Shown here: positions 51,964 to 59,937 of the stretch, piece by piece
Layout: each line of letters opens with the position of its first letter
Numbering within the stretch: position 1 is the stretch's first letter
Source of the DNA: Ancylobacter sp. Lp-2
GTDB lineage: Bacteria > Pseudomonadota > Alphaproteobacteria > Rhizobiales > Xanthobacteraceae
Assembly: GCF_020523795.1 (NCBI RefSeq)
Contig: NZ_JAJALI010000003.1
Span: forward strand, 558,001 to 622,000
Direction: 5' to 3'
Length of the DNA: 64,000 nt
The notes under the pieces: generated by a model
What the model was told of the DNA's origin: nothing
Seen by the model: the letters and a program-made list of their open reading frames with translations, nothing else
Databases searched by the model: none
Program-made: the position numbers and the translations under genes

Positions 51964-53373
51964 TCACACCCGCGACAGCCGGTTCCAGGCGTCGAGGCCG
52001 GCGATCTTGTAGGCCTCGGCCAGCGTCGGGTAGTTGAAGGTGTTCTCGATGAAATAGTCGATGGTGCCCTTCAGGTTCAGCACCGCCTGGCCGATATGGA
52101 TCAGCTCGGTGGCGCCCTCGCCGACGATGTGCACGCCGAGCAGGCGGCGGGTCTTCACCGAGAAGATCATCTTCATCATGCCGGTGTTCAGCCCCATGAT
52201 GTGGCCGCGCGAGGTCTCGCGGAAGCGGGCGATGCCGCACTCATAGGGAATCTCCCGCCGGCGCACCTCCTCCTCGCTCATGCCGACCGTCGACATTTCC
52301 GGCACCGAATAGATGCCGTAAGGGAAGAATTCCGGCGGCGGCGGCGGCTCCAGCCCGAAGGCGTGGCAGGCAGCGACGCGGCCCTGCTCCATCGAGGTGG
52401 AGGCAAGGCTGGGGAAGCCGATGACGTCGCCGGCGGCATAGATGTGCGGCACCGAGGTCTGAAGCGTCTTCGGATCGACCTTGAGCCGGCCGCGATGGTC
52501 GACATCGAGCCCCGCCGCACCGAGATTGAGCGTATCGGTAGCGCCGACCCGACCGGCGGCGAAGAGCAGCATGTCGGTGGTGACGGTGCGCCCGTCGGAG
52601 AGCCGGCAGATCGGGCGGCCATCATTGCCGAGCTCGATGGCGCCGACATTGGCGCCGAGCCGCAGCGAGACGTTGCGGTCGCGCAATTCGTGCACGAACT
52701 CCTCGATCAGCTCCTTGTCGATGAAGTCGAGGAAGCTCGAGCGTGGCTCGATCAGCGTCACCTGCACGTCGAGCGCGCTGAAGATGGTGGCGTATTCGAC
52801 GCCGATCACCCCAGCGCCGATCACCGCGAGGCTGCGCGGCAGGCGCGGCAATTCGACGATCTCGTCGCTGTCGAACACGTTGGTGCCGTTGAACGGCACA
52901 TAATCCGGTCGGAACGGCCGCGTGCCGACGGCGATGAGGATGTGCGAGCCGGAGACGGTGGTGTGCTCGCCGGTCTCGCCGGTGATCTCAATGTCATAGG
53001 GCGAGACGAAGCGCGCCTCGCCGCGCGCGGTCTTCACCCCGTTGCGGCTGAACTGGTGCTCCAGCACGTCGACCTCGTGATCGAGCGTCTTGTGCAATCG
53101 CGCCAGCAGATCGGCGGCGCCGATATCCTGCTTCACCCGGTAGGAGCGGCCGTAGAAGCCGCGCTCGCGCCAGCCCGACAGGTTGAGCACCGTCTCGCGC
53201 AGCGTCTTGGAGGGGATGGTGCCGGTGTGCACGGACACGCCGCCGACCCGGCGGCCCTTCTCGACCACCAGCACCGACTTGCCGATCTTGGCGGCCTGCA
53301 CGGCGGCGCGGCGGCCGGACGGGCCGCTGCCGATGACGATCATCTCATAGTCGGTCGCCTTATGGTCAGGCAT
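51964..53373 (-). CDS. sthA: Soluble pyridine nucleotide transhydrogenase
   Basis: A 469-residue flavoprotein of the lipoamide dehydrogenase superfamily. The FAD motif MIVIGSGPSGRRAAVQAAKIG opens the chain. GVSVHTGTIPSKTLRE sits where redox-active enzymes have CxxxxC; both cysteines are absent, as in SthA. The NAD motif is LAVIGAGVIGVEYATIFSALD and the interface domain ends in the GEGATELIHIGQ region. It equilibrates NADPH and NADH. The start at 53373 (MPDHKATDYE) is chosen over the open frame upstream. It is divergent from the XRE-cupin regulator. Confidence 0.92.
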   Translation of the reverse strand: MPDHKATDYEMIVIGSGPSGRRAAVQAAKIGKSVLVVEKGRRVGGVSVHTGTIPSKTLRETVLNLSGWRERGFYGRSYRVKQDIGAADLLARLHKTLDHEVDVLEHQFSRNGVKTARGEARFVSPYDIEITGETGEHTTVSGSHILIAVGTRPFRPDYVPFNGTNVFDSDEIVELPRLPRSLAVIGAGVIGVEYATIFSALDVQVTLIEPRSSFLDFIDKELIEEFVHELRDRNVSLRLGANVGAIELGNDGRPICRLSDGRTVTTDMLLFAAGRVGATDTLNLGAAGLDVDHRGRLKVDPKTLQTSVPHIYAAGDVIGFPSLASTSMEQGRVAACHAFGLEPPPPPEFFPYGIYSVPEMSTVGMSEEEVRRREIPYECGIARFRETSRGHIMGLNTGMMKMIFSVKTRRLLGVHIVGEGATELIHIGQAVLNLKGTIDYFIENTFNYPTLAEAYKIAGLDAWNRLSRV

Positions 53374-53506
53374 GGGTCGCCGTCGCTCCTGCGGGCCTCG
53401 CTTTCTGCCCAATGCACGATGAATGCCAAGCCGGTATGACGTTCCGCGTTTCCGCCCCGACATTTCCCGGCTAAAAAAGGGCGGAGCGAGCAGGAGGAGA
53501 CGGGTC

Positions 53507-54190
53507 TTGGCAGAACAGCGGCAGCAGGCGGAGGGCACCGGCGCGAAGGAAGCGGCCGGGACGGAAGCCAGCGCGGAGGATTTGCGCACCGGCTCGGGGG
53601 CGCCGGCCACCAATGAGCGCACGCTGGAACAGGCGCTCGGCCTGCAGGTACGCGCCATCCGCCGCGAGCTCGACCTCACCGTCTCCGATCTCGCCAGCGC
53701 TGCCGGAATCTCCGTCGGCATGCTCTCGAAGATCGAGAACGGACTGATCTCGCCGTCGCTCGGCACGCTGCAAGCCATCTCCAGCGTGCTCAACGTGCCG
53801 ATCTCCAGCCTGTTCTCCGGCTTCGAGGAAAAGCGCGACTGCTCCTTCGTGCCCGCCGGCCAGGGCGTGCATATCGAGCGGCGCGGCACCAAGGTCGGGC
53901 ACCAGTACGAACTGCTCGGCCACGCGCTCGGCGGCGAGGTGGCGGTGGAGCCCTATCTCATCACCCTGAGCGAGGAAGCGGTGCCCTATACCGGCTTCCG
54001 CCATGCCGGGGTGGAGTTCATCCACATGCTCACCGGCGAGGTGGTGTACCGCCACGGCGACCGCACCTATCACCTGCGGCCAGGCGATTCGCTGATGTTC
54101 GATTCAGCCGCCACCCACGGGCCGGAGGAGCTGCTGGTGCGGCCGATGACCTATCTGTCGATCATCATCTACCCGCGCGATCCGATCTGA
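53507..54190 (+). CDS. XRE-family regulator with cupin sensor domain
   Basis: A 227-residue regulator. The helix-turn-helix (ALGLQVRAIRRELDLTVSDLASAAGISVGMLSKIENG region) follows a low-complexity N-terminus, and the C-terminal cupin contains HRHAGVEFIHMLTG-like GFRHAGVEFIHMLTGEV and PGDSLMFDSAATHGPEEL. A TTG start at 53507 is chosen because AGGAGG lies 9 nt before it; an ATG at 53423 is the alternative. It lies 127 bp upstream of the mgsA-type gene on the same strand, with a TTTTCC/GGAAAA palindrome between them, so it is the likely regulator of the mgs-gmaS operon. The cupin may sense a small amine or amino acid. Confidence 0.83.
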   Translation: MAEQRQQAEGTGAKEAAGTEASAEDLRTGSGAPATNERTLEQALGLQVRAIRRELDLTVSDLASAAGISVGMLSKIENGLISPSLGTLQAISSVLNVPISSLFSGFEEKRDCSFVPAGQGVHIERRGTKVGHQYELLGHALGGEVAVEPYLITLSEEAVPYTGFRHAGVEFIHMLTGEVVYRHGDRTYHLRPGDSLMFDSAATHGPEELLVRPMTYLSIIIYPRDPI

Positions 54191-54215
54191 CCGCCACCGC
54201 CTCCCACCTCTGAAC

Positions 54216-54232
54216 TTTTCCTAACAGGAAAA
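54216..54232. promoter_or_regulatory. Candidate operator of the XRE-cupin regulator
   Basis: Perfect inverted repeat TTTTCC-N5-GGAAAA in the 127-bp gap before the mgsA-type gene, followed by the AT-rich TTTTATT. I did not find a second good match before the regulator or the sox/mgd operon. Confidence 0.5.
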
Positions 54233-54317
54233 TTTTATTCCCCCACATTGACGCCACACCGCGTTGCCCGTACATCTCGCTCACGAACAACCGAGATGGT
54301 TTGCAGGAGACGCGCGG

Positions 54318-55199
54318 ATGTGCGGAATTGTCGGCCTCTTCATCAAGGACCCGAAGCTGGAACCCCAGCTCGGCGCCCTGCTGGCGGAAATGCTGGACGT
54401 GATGTGCGACCGCGGGCCGGATTCGGCCGGCTTCGCCGTCTATGGCAGCGGCAAGGACGGCACGGTGAAGCTCACCCTGCGCGGCCCGGCTGGCACCGAC
54501 TTCGCCGCCATCGGCGCGGCGCTCGGCCATGAGGTGGCGCCGCGCGACACCCATGCGGTGCTCACCGTCCCCGCCGCCGCCGAAGCGGATGTGCGCACGG
54601 CGCTCAAGAGCCGGTTCCCGGCGATCGACGTGATCAGCACCGGCGCCCGCATGGAGCTCTACAAGGAAGTCGGCCTGCCCGCCGACGTCGCCAAGCGCTT
54701 CAAGCTGGAGACGATGAGCGGCACCCATGCCATCGGCCATACCCGTATGGCGACCGAGAGCGCGGTGACCACCGACGGCGCCCACCCCTTCTCCACCGGC
54801 GCCGACCAGTGCCTGGTGCATAACGGCTCGCTGTCGAACCATGCCGGCCTGCGCCGCCGGCTGGAGCGCGAGGGCCTCCACCTCGCCACCGAGAACGACA
54901 GCGAGGTCGCCGCCGCGTACCTCACCTACCGCATGCGCGAGGGCGACACGCTCGGCGAGGCGCTGGAGCATTCGCTCGGCGATCTCGACGGCTTCTACAC
55001 CTTCGTCGTCGGCACCGAGAGCGGCTTCGGCGTGCTGCGCGACCCCATCGCCTGCAAGCCGGCCGTCATGGCCGAAACCGATCAATATGTCGCCTTCGGC
55101 TCGGAATACCGCGCGCTCGCCGGCCTGCCGGGCATCGAGAACGCCCGCGTCTTCGAGCCGGAGCCGGCCAAGGTTTATTTCTGGGACCGCGCAGCATGA
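54318..55199 (+). CDS. mgsA/glxB: Class II glutamine amidotransferase, N-methylglutamate synthase subunit A / GlxB
   Basis: A 293-residue glutamine amidotransferase domain. The catalytic Cys is residue 2 (MCGIVGLF), with RGPDSAGFAVYG, HTRMATESAVTTDGAHPFS and VHNGSLSNHAGLRRRL as in the GltB N-terminal domain. It corresponds to the first of three genes into which glutamate synthase is split in glxBCD/mgsABC systems. The start is fixed by the need for Cys at position 2. It overlaps the next gene by 4 bp. Confidence 0.88.
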   Translation: MCGIVGLFIKDPKLEPQLGALLAEMLDVMCDRGPDSAGFAVYGSGKDGTVKLTLRGPAGTDFAAIGAALGHEVAPRDTHAVLTVPAAAEADVRTALKSRFPAIDVISTGARMELYKEVGLPADVAKRFKLETMSGTHAIGHTRMATESAVTTDGAHPFSTGADQCLVHNGSLSNHAGLRRRLEREGLHLATENDSEVAAAYLTYRMREGDTLGEALEHSLGDLDGFYTFVVGTESGFGVLRDPIACKPAVMAETDQYVAFGSEYRALAGLPGIENARVFEPEPAKVYFWDRAA

Positions 55200-55924
55200 C
55201 CCTTTCCGTGAAGCCTGCCGGCGACGCCGCCGGCCTCCAGCTGGTCGACCTCTCGACCTCCAGCGTGCGCGAGCTCAACGCCGCGCTACACGCCCTCGGC
55301 CCCGACACCAACCAGACCCTCTGGAAGGTGGCGCACCCCAATGGCCGGCACGCCATCGCCGCCGGCCTCGATGCCGCCATCGACATCGAGATCGACGGGC
55401 CGGTCGGCTATTACTGCGCCGGCATGAACAAGCACGGCCGCGTCGTCATCAACGGCAATGCCGGCGTCGGCGTCGGCGAGAACATGATGTCGGGCTTCAT
55501 CCATGTGAAGGGCGACGCCAGCCAGTCGGCCGGCGCCACCGCCCATGGCGGCCTCCTCGTCATCGACGGCAACGCCTCGGCGCGCTGCGGCATCTCGATG
55601 AAGGGCATCGACATCGTGGTGAAGGGCTCGGTCGGCCATCTCTCGGCCTTCATGGGACAGGCGGGCTCGCTCGTCGTGCTCGGCGACGCCGGCGAGGCGC
55701 TCGGCGACAGCCTCTACGAGGCCAAACTGTTCGTGCGCGGCAAGGTCGCCGGCCTCGGTGCCGACTGCATCGAGAAGGAGATCCGCGACGAGCACAAGGC
55801 GCTGCTGGCCTCGAAGCTCGACGCCGCCGGCATCCTCGGCGAGGTCGATATCGGCGAGTTCCGCCGCTACGGCTCGGCCCGCACGCTCTATCATTTCCAC
55901 GTCGACAACGTGTCGAGCTACTGA
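55196..55924 (+). CDS. mgsB/glxC: Glutamate synthase GXGXG-domain protein, N-methylglutamate synthase subunit B / GlxC
   Basis: A 242-residue stand-alone GXGXG beta-helix domain, equivalent to the C-terminal structural domain of GltB. Repeated Gly motifs are seen in GPVGYYCAGMNKHGRVVING, NAGVGVGENMMSG and GSVGHLSAFMGQAG. It is coupled to mgsA by an ATGA overlap and lies 11 bp before mgsC. Confidence 0.88.
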   Translation: MTLSVKPAGDAAGLQLVDLSTSSVRELNAALHALGPDTNQTLWKVAHPNGRHAIAAGLDAAIDIEIDGPVGYYCAGMNKHGRVVINGNAGVGVGENMMSGFIHVKGDASQSAGATAHGGLLVIDGNASARCGISMKGIDIVVKGSVGHLSAFMGQAGSLVVLGDAGEALGDSLYEAKLFVRGKVAGLGADCIEKEIRDEHKALLASKLDAAGILGEVDIGEFRRYGSARTLYHFHVDNVSSY

Positions 55925-55935
55925 GGGGCGGGACC

Positions 55936-57273
55936 ATGAACGATCTCACCAACACCCCGCGCACCAAGCCCCGTACCTCGGCGACCTTCGACGAGTACAC
56001 GCTGTCGGAAATCCGCCGCGCGGCGGCGACAGGCATCTACGACATTCGCGGCGCCGGCGCGAAGCGCAAGCTGCCGCATTTCGACGACCTCCTGTTCCTC
56101 GGCGCGTCGATGTCGCGCTACCCGCTGGAAGGCTATCGCGAGAAGTGCTCGACCGAAGTCGTCCTCGGCACCCGCTTCGCCAAGAAGCCGATCGAGCTGA
56201 AGATCCCGATCACCATCGCCGGCATGAGCTTCGGCTCGCTCTCCGCCAACGCCAAGGAAGCGCTGGGGCGCGGCGCCTCGGCGATGGGCACCTCGACCAC
56301 CACCGGCGACGGCGGCATGACCAATGAGGAGCGCGGGCACTCCACCCAGCTCGTCTACCAGTATCTGCCCTCGCGCTACGGCATGAACCCGGATGATCTC
56401 AAGCGCGCCGACGCCATCGAGGTGGTGGTCGGCCAGGGCGCCAAGCCCGGCGGCGGCGGCATGCTGCTCGGCCAGAAGATCACCGAGCGCGTCGCCGGCA
56501 TGCGCACCCTGCCCGTCGGCATCGACCAGCGCTCCGCCTGCCGTCACCCCGACTGGACCGGGCCGGACGACCTCGAGATCAAGATCGAGGAACTGCGCGA
56601 GATCACCGACTGGGAGAAGCCGATCTATGTGAAGGTCGGTGCGGCGCGGCCCTATTACGACACCGCGCTCGCCGTGAAGTCCGGTGCCGACGTCGTCGTC
56701 GTCGACGGCATGCAGGGCGGCACCGCCGCCACGCAGGAGATCTTCATCGAGCATGTCGGCATCCCGACGCTGGCGGCGGTCCGCCAGGCAGTGAAGGCGC
56801 TGCAGGACCTCGGCATGCACCGCAAGGTGCAGCTGATCGTCTCCGGTGGCATCCGCAACGGCGCCGACGTCGCCAAGGCTCTGGCGCTCGGCGCCGACGC
56901 GGTGGCGATCGGCACGGCGGCACTGGTGGCGCTCGGCGACAACGACCCGCACTGGCAGGGCGAGTACGAGAAGCTCGGCACCACCGCCGGCGCCTATGAC
57001 GACTGGCACGAGGGCCGCGATCCGGCGGGCATCACCACGCAGGACCCGGCGCTGATGGCGCGGCTCGACCCGGTCGCCGCCGGCCGCCGCCTCGCCAACT
57101 ATCTCGCGGTGCTGACGCTGGAGTGCCAGACCATCGCCCGCGCCTGCGGCAAGAGCCATGTGCACAACCTCGAGCCGGAGGATCTCGTCGCGCTGACCAT
57201 CGAGGCGGCGGCGATGGCGAATGTGCCGCTGGCCGGCACCAACTGGATCCCGGGCAGCAACGGGAATTTCTGA
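55936..57273 (+). CDS. mgsC/glxD: FMN-binding glutamate synthase domain, N-methylglutamate synthase subunit C / GlxD
   Basis: A 445-residue protein equal to the central FMN domain of GltB. It shows PITIAGMSFGSLSANAKEALGRGA, GDGGMTNEERG, GQGAKPGGGGMLLGQK, VKVGAARPYYDTALAVKSGAD, DGMQGGTAATQEIF and GGIRNGADVAKALALGADAVAIGTAAL, the phosphate loop for FMN. The start at 55936 begins MNDLTNTPRTKPR. In the methylamine route the MgsABC complex makes N-methylglutamate from glutamate and methylamine released from gamma-glutamylmethylamide. A UUCG hairpin separates it from the following gene. Confidence 0.9.
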   Translation: MNDLTNTPRTKPRTSATFDEYTLSEIRRAAATGIYDIRGAGAKRKLPHFDDLLFLGASMSRYPLEGYREKCSTEVVLGTRFAKKPIELKIPITIAGMSFGSLSANAKEALGRGASAMGTSTTTGDGGMTNEERGHSTQLVYQYLPSRYGMNPDDLKRADAIEVVVGQGAKPGGGGMLLGQKITERVAGMRTLPVGIDQRSACRHPDWTGPDDLEIKIEELREITDWEKPIYVKVGAARPYYDTALAVKSGADVVVVDGMQGGTAATQEIFIEHVGIPTLAAVRQAVKALQDLGMHRKVQLIVSGGIRNGADVAKALALGADAVAIGTAALVALGDNDPHWQGEYEKLGTTAGAYDDWHEGRDPAGITTQDPALMARLDPVAAGRRLANYLAVLTLECQTIARACGKSHVHNLEPEDLVALTIEAAAMANVPLAGTNWIPGSNGNF

Positions 57274-57277
57274 CCAG

Positions 57278-57299
57278 ATGCCGCGCTTCGGCGCGGCAT
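57278..57299 (+). terminator. UUCG-capped hairpin between mgsC and gmaS
   Basis: A 9-bp stem ATGCCGCGC-TTCG-GCGCGGCAT right after the mgsC stop, in a 104-bp gap. It has no real T run, so it is more likely an mRNA-stabilising or partial attenuator hairpin than a full stop. Confidence 0.5.
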
Positions 57300-57377
57300 T
57301 TGCACATTCATCGCCTCAACGAGCCCTCAACGGGCCGGGGAACGGCACGAACACCGATTGCAGCAGGACCGCTTCAG

Positions 57378-58679
57378 ATGGCCAATGATCTTGCCCATGC
57401 CGCCAAAGAGCTCGGCATCAAGTATTTCCTGATCTCCTATGTCGACCTTTTCGGCTCCCTGCGCGCCAAGCTGGTGCCGGCTCAGGCGATCGGCGGCATG
57501 CAGAAGTCCGGCGCGGGTTTCGCCGGCTTCGCCACCTGGCTCGACATGAGCCCGGCCGACGCCGACCTGTTCGCCGTGCCGGACGCCGACAGCCTGATCC
57601 AGCTGCCGTGGAAGCCGGAAGTCGGCTGGCTGGCCTCAGATCTCGTCATGAACGACGAGCTGGTGGCGCAGGCGCCGCGCAACGTGCTGAAGAGCACCAT
57701 GCTGGGTGCCGAATCCATCGGCTACCAGATGAAGACCGGCGTCGAGTGCGAGTTCTTCCTGACCACGCCGGACGGCAAGAAGATCTCCGACGCCTCCGAC
57801 GACGCCACCAAGCCCTGCTACGACCAGTCCGCCCTGATGCGCCGCTACGAGGTGATCAAGGAAATCTGCGACTGCATGCTCACCCTCGGCTGGGGCCCGT
57901 ACCAGAACGACCACGAGGACGCCAACGGCCAGTTCGAGATGAACTGGGACTTCGACGACGCGCTGGTCACCGCCGACCGCCACGTCTTCTTCAAGTACAT
58001 GGCGCGCTCCATCGCCGAGAAGCACGGCCTGCGCGCGACCTTCATGCCCAAGCCCTTCATCGACCTCACCGGCTCGGGCTGCCACATGCACACCTCGCTG
58101 TGGCAGGGCGACACCAACCTGTTCGAGGACGAGGACGGCGAGCTCGGCGTCTCCGACCTCTGCTACAACTTCATCGGCGGCCTGATCCACTCGGCCGACG
58201 CGATGTGCGCCTTCACCAATCCGACGGTGAACTCCTACAAGCGCATCAACGCGCCGCGCACCGTCTCCGGCGCCACCTGGGCGCCCAACACCGTCACCTA
58301 TACCGGCAACAACCGCACCCACATGATCCGCATCCCCGATGCGGGGCGGCTGGAGCTGCGGCTGCCGGACGGCGCGGCCAACCCCTATCTCGCCCCGGCG
58401 GCGGTGCTGGCGGCCGGCCTCGACGGCATCCAGAACCAGCGCGATCCCGGCAAGCGGCTCGACATCAACATGTACACCGACGGCCACAAGGTGCGCGGCG
58501 CCAAGAAGCTGCCGCTGAACCTGCTCGACGCCCTGCGCGCGCTGGAGAAGTCGAACGTGCTGAAGAACGCGCTCGGCGCCCCGGTGGTCGACGGCTTCCT
58601 CAAGCTGAAGCACGAGGAATGGAACGCCTATTCGCGCCACCTGACGGAATGGGAACGCGCCAACACGCTGGATATCTGA
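57378..58679 (+). CDS. gmaS/glnT: Gamma-glutamylmethylamide synthetase / type III glutamine synthetase-like
   Basis: A 433-residue glutamine synthetase-superfamily enzyme. The beta-grasp N-terminus (SYVDLFGSLRAKLVPAQAIGG) and the catalytic domain with GVECEFFL, NGQFEMNWDFDDAL, GSGCHMHTSLW, NNRTHMIRIP and RLELRLPDGAANPYLAPAA are intact. It follows mgsABC/glxBCD, the arrangement in which GmaS joins methylamine to glutamate using ATP. GlnT of rhizobia has the same neighbours and is a close relative, so a glutamine synthetase role remains possible. The sox/mgd operon in the window favours the methylamine pathway. Confidence 0.87.
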   Translation: MANDLAHAAKELGIKYFLISYVDLFGSLRAKLVPAQAIGGMQKSGAGFAGFATWLDMSPADADLFAVPDADSLIQLPWKPEVGWLASDLVMNDELVAQAPRNVLKSTMLGAESIGYQMKTGVECEFFLTTPDGKKISDASDDATKPCYDQSALMRRYEVIKEICDCMLTLGWGPYQNDHEDANGQFEMNWDFDDALVTADRHVFFKYMARSIAEKHGLRATFMPKPFIDLTGSGCHMHTSLWQGDTNLFEDEDGELGVSDLCYNFIGGLIHSADAMCAFTNPTVNSYKRINAPRTVSGATWAPNTVTYTGNNRTHMIRIPDAGRLELRLPDGAANPYLAPAAVLAAGLDGIQNQRDPGKRLDINMYTDGHKVRGAKKLPLNLLDALRALEKSNVLKNALGAPVVDGFLKLKHEEWNAYSRHLTEWERANTLDI

Positions 58680-58700
58680 GCGTCGGAAGACAGAACAGCC

Positions 58701-59492
58701 TCATGGTCGGCGCTCCGCCATCCGACCCGGCACAGGCGCGCCCGCGATTTCGCGGATGAGCTTCTGCCGGATCGCGATGGGGAAGGCGTCGACCGAGCGC
58801 ACTGGCAGGACGAAAGCACCCGGCCCGCCGATCACTTCCTCGATGAAATAGCGGACGAGTTCGTCGGGGGGAAAGGCGGTCTCGTCGTCGTCAGGGTCCT
58901 TGTAGACCAGCGGCAGTCCATTGATGGTGATGCCCCGTGCCAGTATCACCCCGCGCACCTGCTCAAGCGGGCGTCCGCGATTGCTTAAGCCGTCGCCGGA
59001 CAGGTCGATCACCCGACGGTCGCCGGCATAACCGGCGGAGCCAAACAGGTCGGCGCAAAACAGCAGCGCCTCGCCCATCGCGGTGCCATAGACGAGGCGC
59101 CCGGGCGAGCCCTCTGCGAGACGCTCGGCGAAGGCATGCGATGCCGCCGCGCCGTCGATCAGCGTCCAGGGCAGCACGACGCGCTCGCGCCCCTCCCCAC
59201 CCCATTCGACATAGGTGACGGCGATCCGCCCACGCCGGCCCTGACGAATGGCGCCTATGACGGTCTCATCGCGGAAGGCCGCGACGAAGCCGGCAAGCTG
59301 GAGCTGCTTTTCCGCGCGGTCCATCGAGGTGGAGACATCGGTGGCGAGCACCAGTTCCAGGTCGACCTCGACGGTTTCTCCCCCCTGCGCGTGCGAACCC
59401 TGCCAGGGCGTCGCAACGGTCATCGCCGCGACGGCGATCAACAGCGCGAGGGCAATGGCTGGCCCGCGCGCGCCCCTAAGCCATCCCCGCAT
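58701..59492 (-). CDS. Exported von Willebrand A-like protein (DUF1194)
   Basis: A 263-residue DUF1194 protein. An N-terminal signal segment (about 10-36, ending GSHAQG) precedes a vWA domain with the MIDAS motif LATDVSTSMD and a later DLSGDGLSNRG that completes the metal site. Such proteins are found in Rhizobiales and are thought to act in the periplasm in protein-protein contacts; no precise role is known. It is convergent with gmaS and divergent from a small winged-helix gene, 115 bp apart. Confidence 0.83.
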   Translation of the reverse strand: MRGWLRGARGPAIALALLIAVAAMTVATPWQGSHAQGGETVEVDLELVLATDVSTSMDRAEKQLQLAGFVAAFRDETVIGAIRQGRRGRIAVTYVEWGGEGRERVVLPWTLIDGAAASHAFAERLAEGSPGRLVYGTAMGEALLFCADLFGSAGYAGDRRVIDLSGDGLSNRGRPLEQVRGVILARGITINGLPLVYKDPDDDETAFPPDELVRYFIEEVIGGPGAFVLPVRSVDAFPIAIRQKLIREIAGAPVPGRMAERRP

Positions 59493-59607
59493 GGTGCCCC
59501 CTCACCTTTTGATCGCGGTTATCACCCCGCGGGGCCGGGAGGCTGCGCGCCAATTGTTGCAGTATTGTTTGATCGAACGACAAGCGGGATCGGGACGGAA
59601 GGAAGCC

Positions 59608-59928
59608 ATGCCCCCGCGCTGCTTCAACGGCATTGTCTTCGACGAGGATTTTTCCTGTGCGCTCCGCGAGTCGAAGGTGGAGATCCGCTTCACCCGCTCC
59701 GAGCGCGCCGTACTGGAGGCGCTGGCCGGCAATGCCCGGCGGGTGATGAGCCGCAGCCAGTTGCTCGACGCCATAGCGGGACCCGGCTCGGACTCCACTG
59801 ACCGCAGCATCGACTTTGTGATCAACCGGCTGCGCGCCAAGCTGGGAGACCGGGCACGGGCGCCGAGCTTCATCGCCACCCGATATGGCGAGGGCTATGT
59901 CTGGATCGCCTGGCCGACAGGCGAGTGA
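59608..59928 (+). CDS. Orphan OmpR-type winged-helix DNA-binding protein
   Basis: A 106-residue protein consisting only of the C-terminal effector domain of OmpR/PhoB-type response regulators: RFTRSERAVLEALAGN, SRSQLLDAIAG, DRSIDFVINRLRAKLGD and the wing with YGEGYVWI. There is no receiver domain and no histidine kinase nearby. The start at 59608 follows GGAAGGAAG. It is divergent from the DUF1194 gene, which is the most likely target, and convergent with the ScfR regulator. How its activity is controlled cannot be seen. Confidence 0.8.
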   Translation: MPPRCFNGIVFDEDFSCALRESKVEIRFTRSERAVLEALAGNARRVMSRSQLLDAIAGPGSDSTDRSIDFVINRLRAKLGDRARAPSFIATRYGEGYVWIAWPTGE

Positions 59929-59937
59929 AGGACAGGC

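Noticed and set aside
52000-53373. The SthA-like gene as dihydrolipoamide dehydrogenase or mercuric reductase
   Set aside because: The redox-active CxxxxC pair is replaced (HTGTIPSKT), which is characteristic of soluble transhydrogenase.
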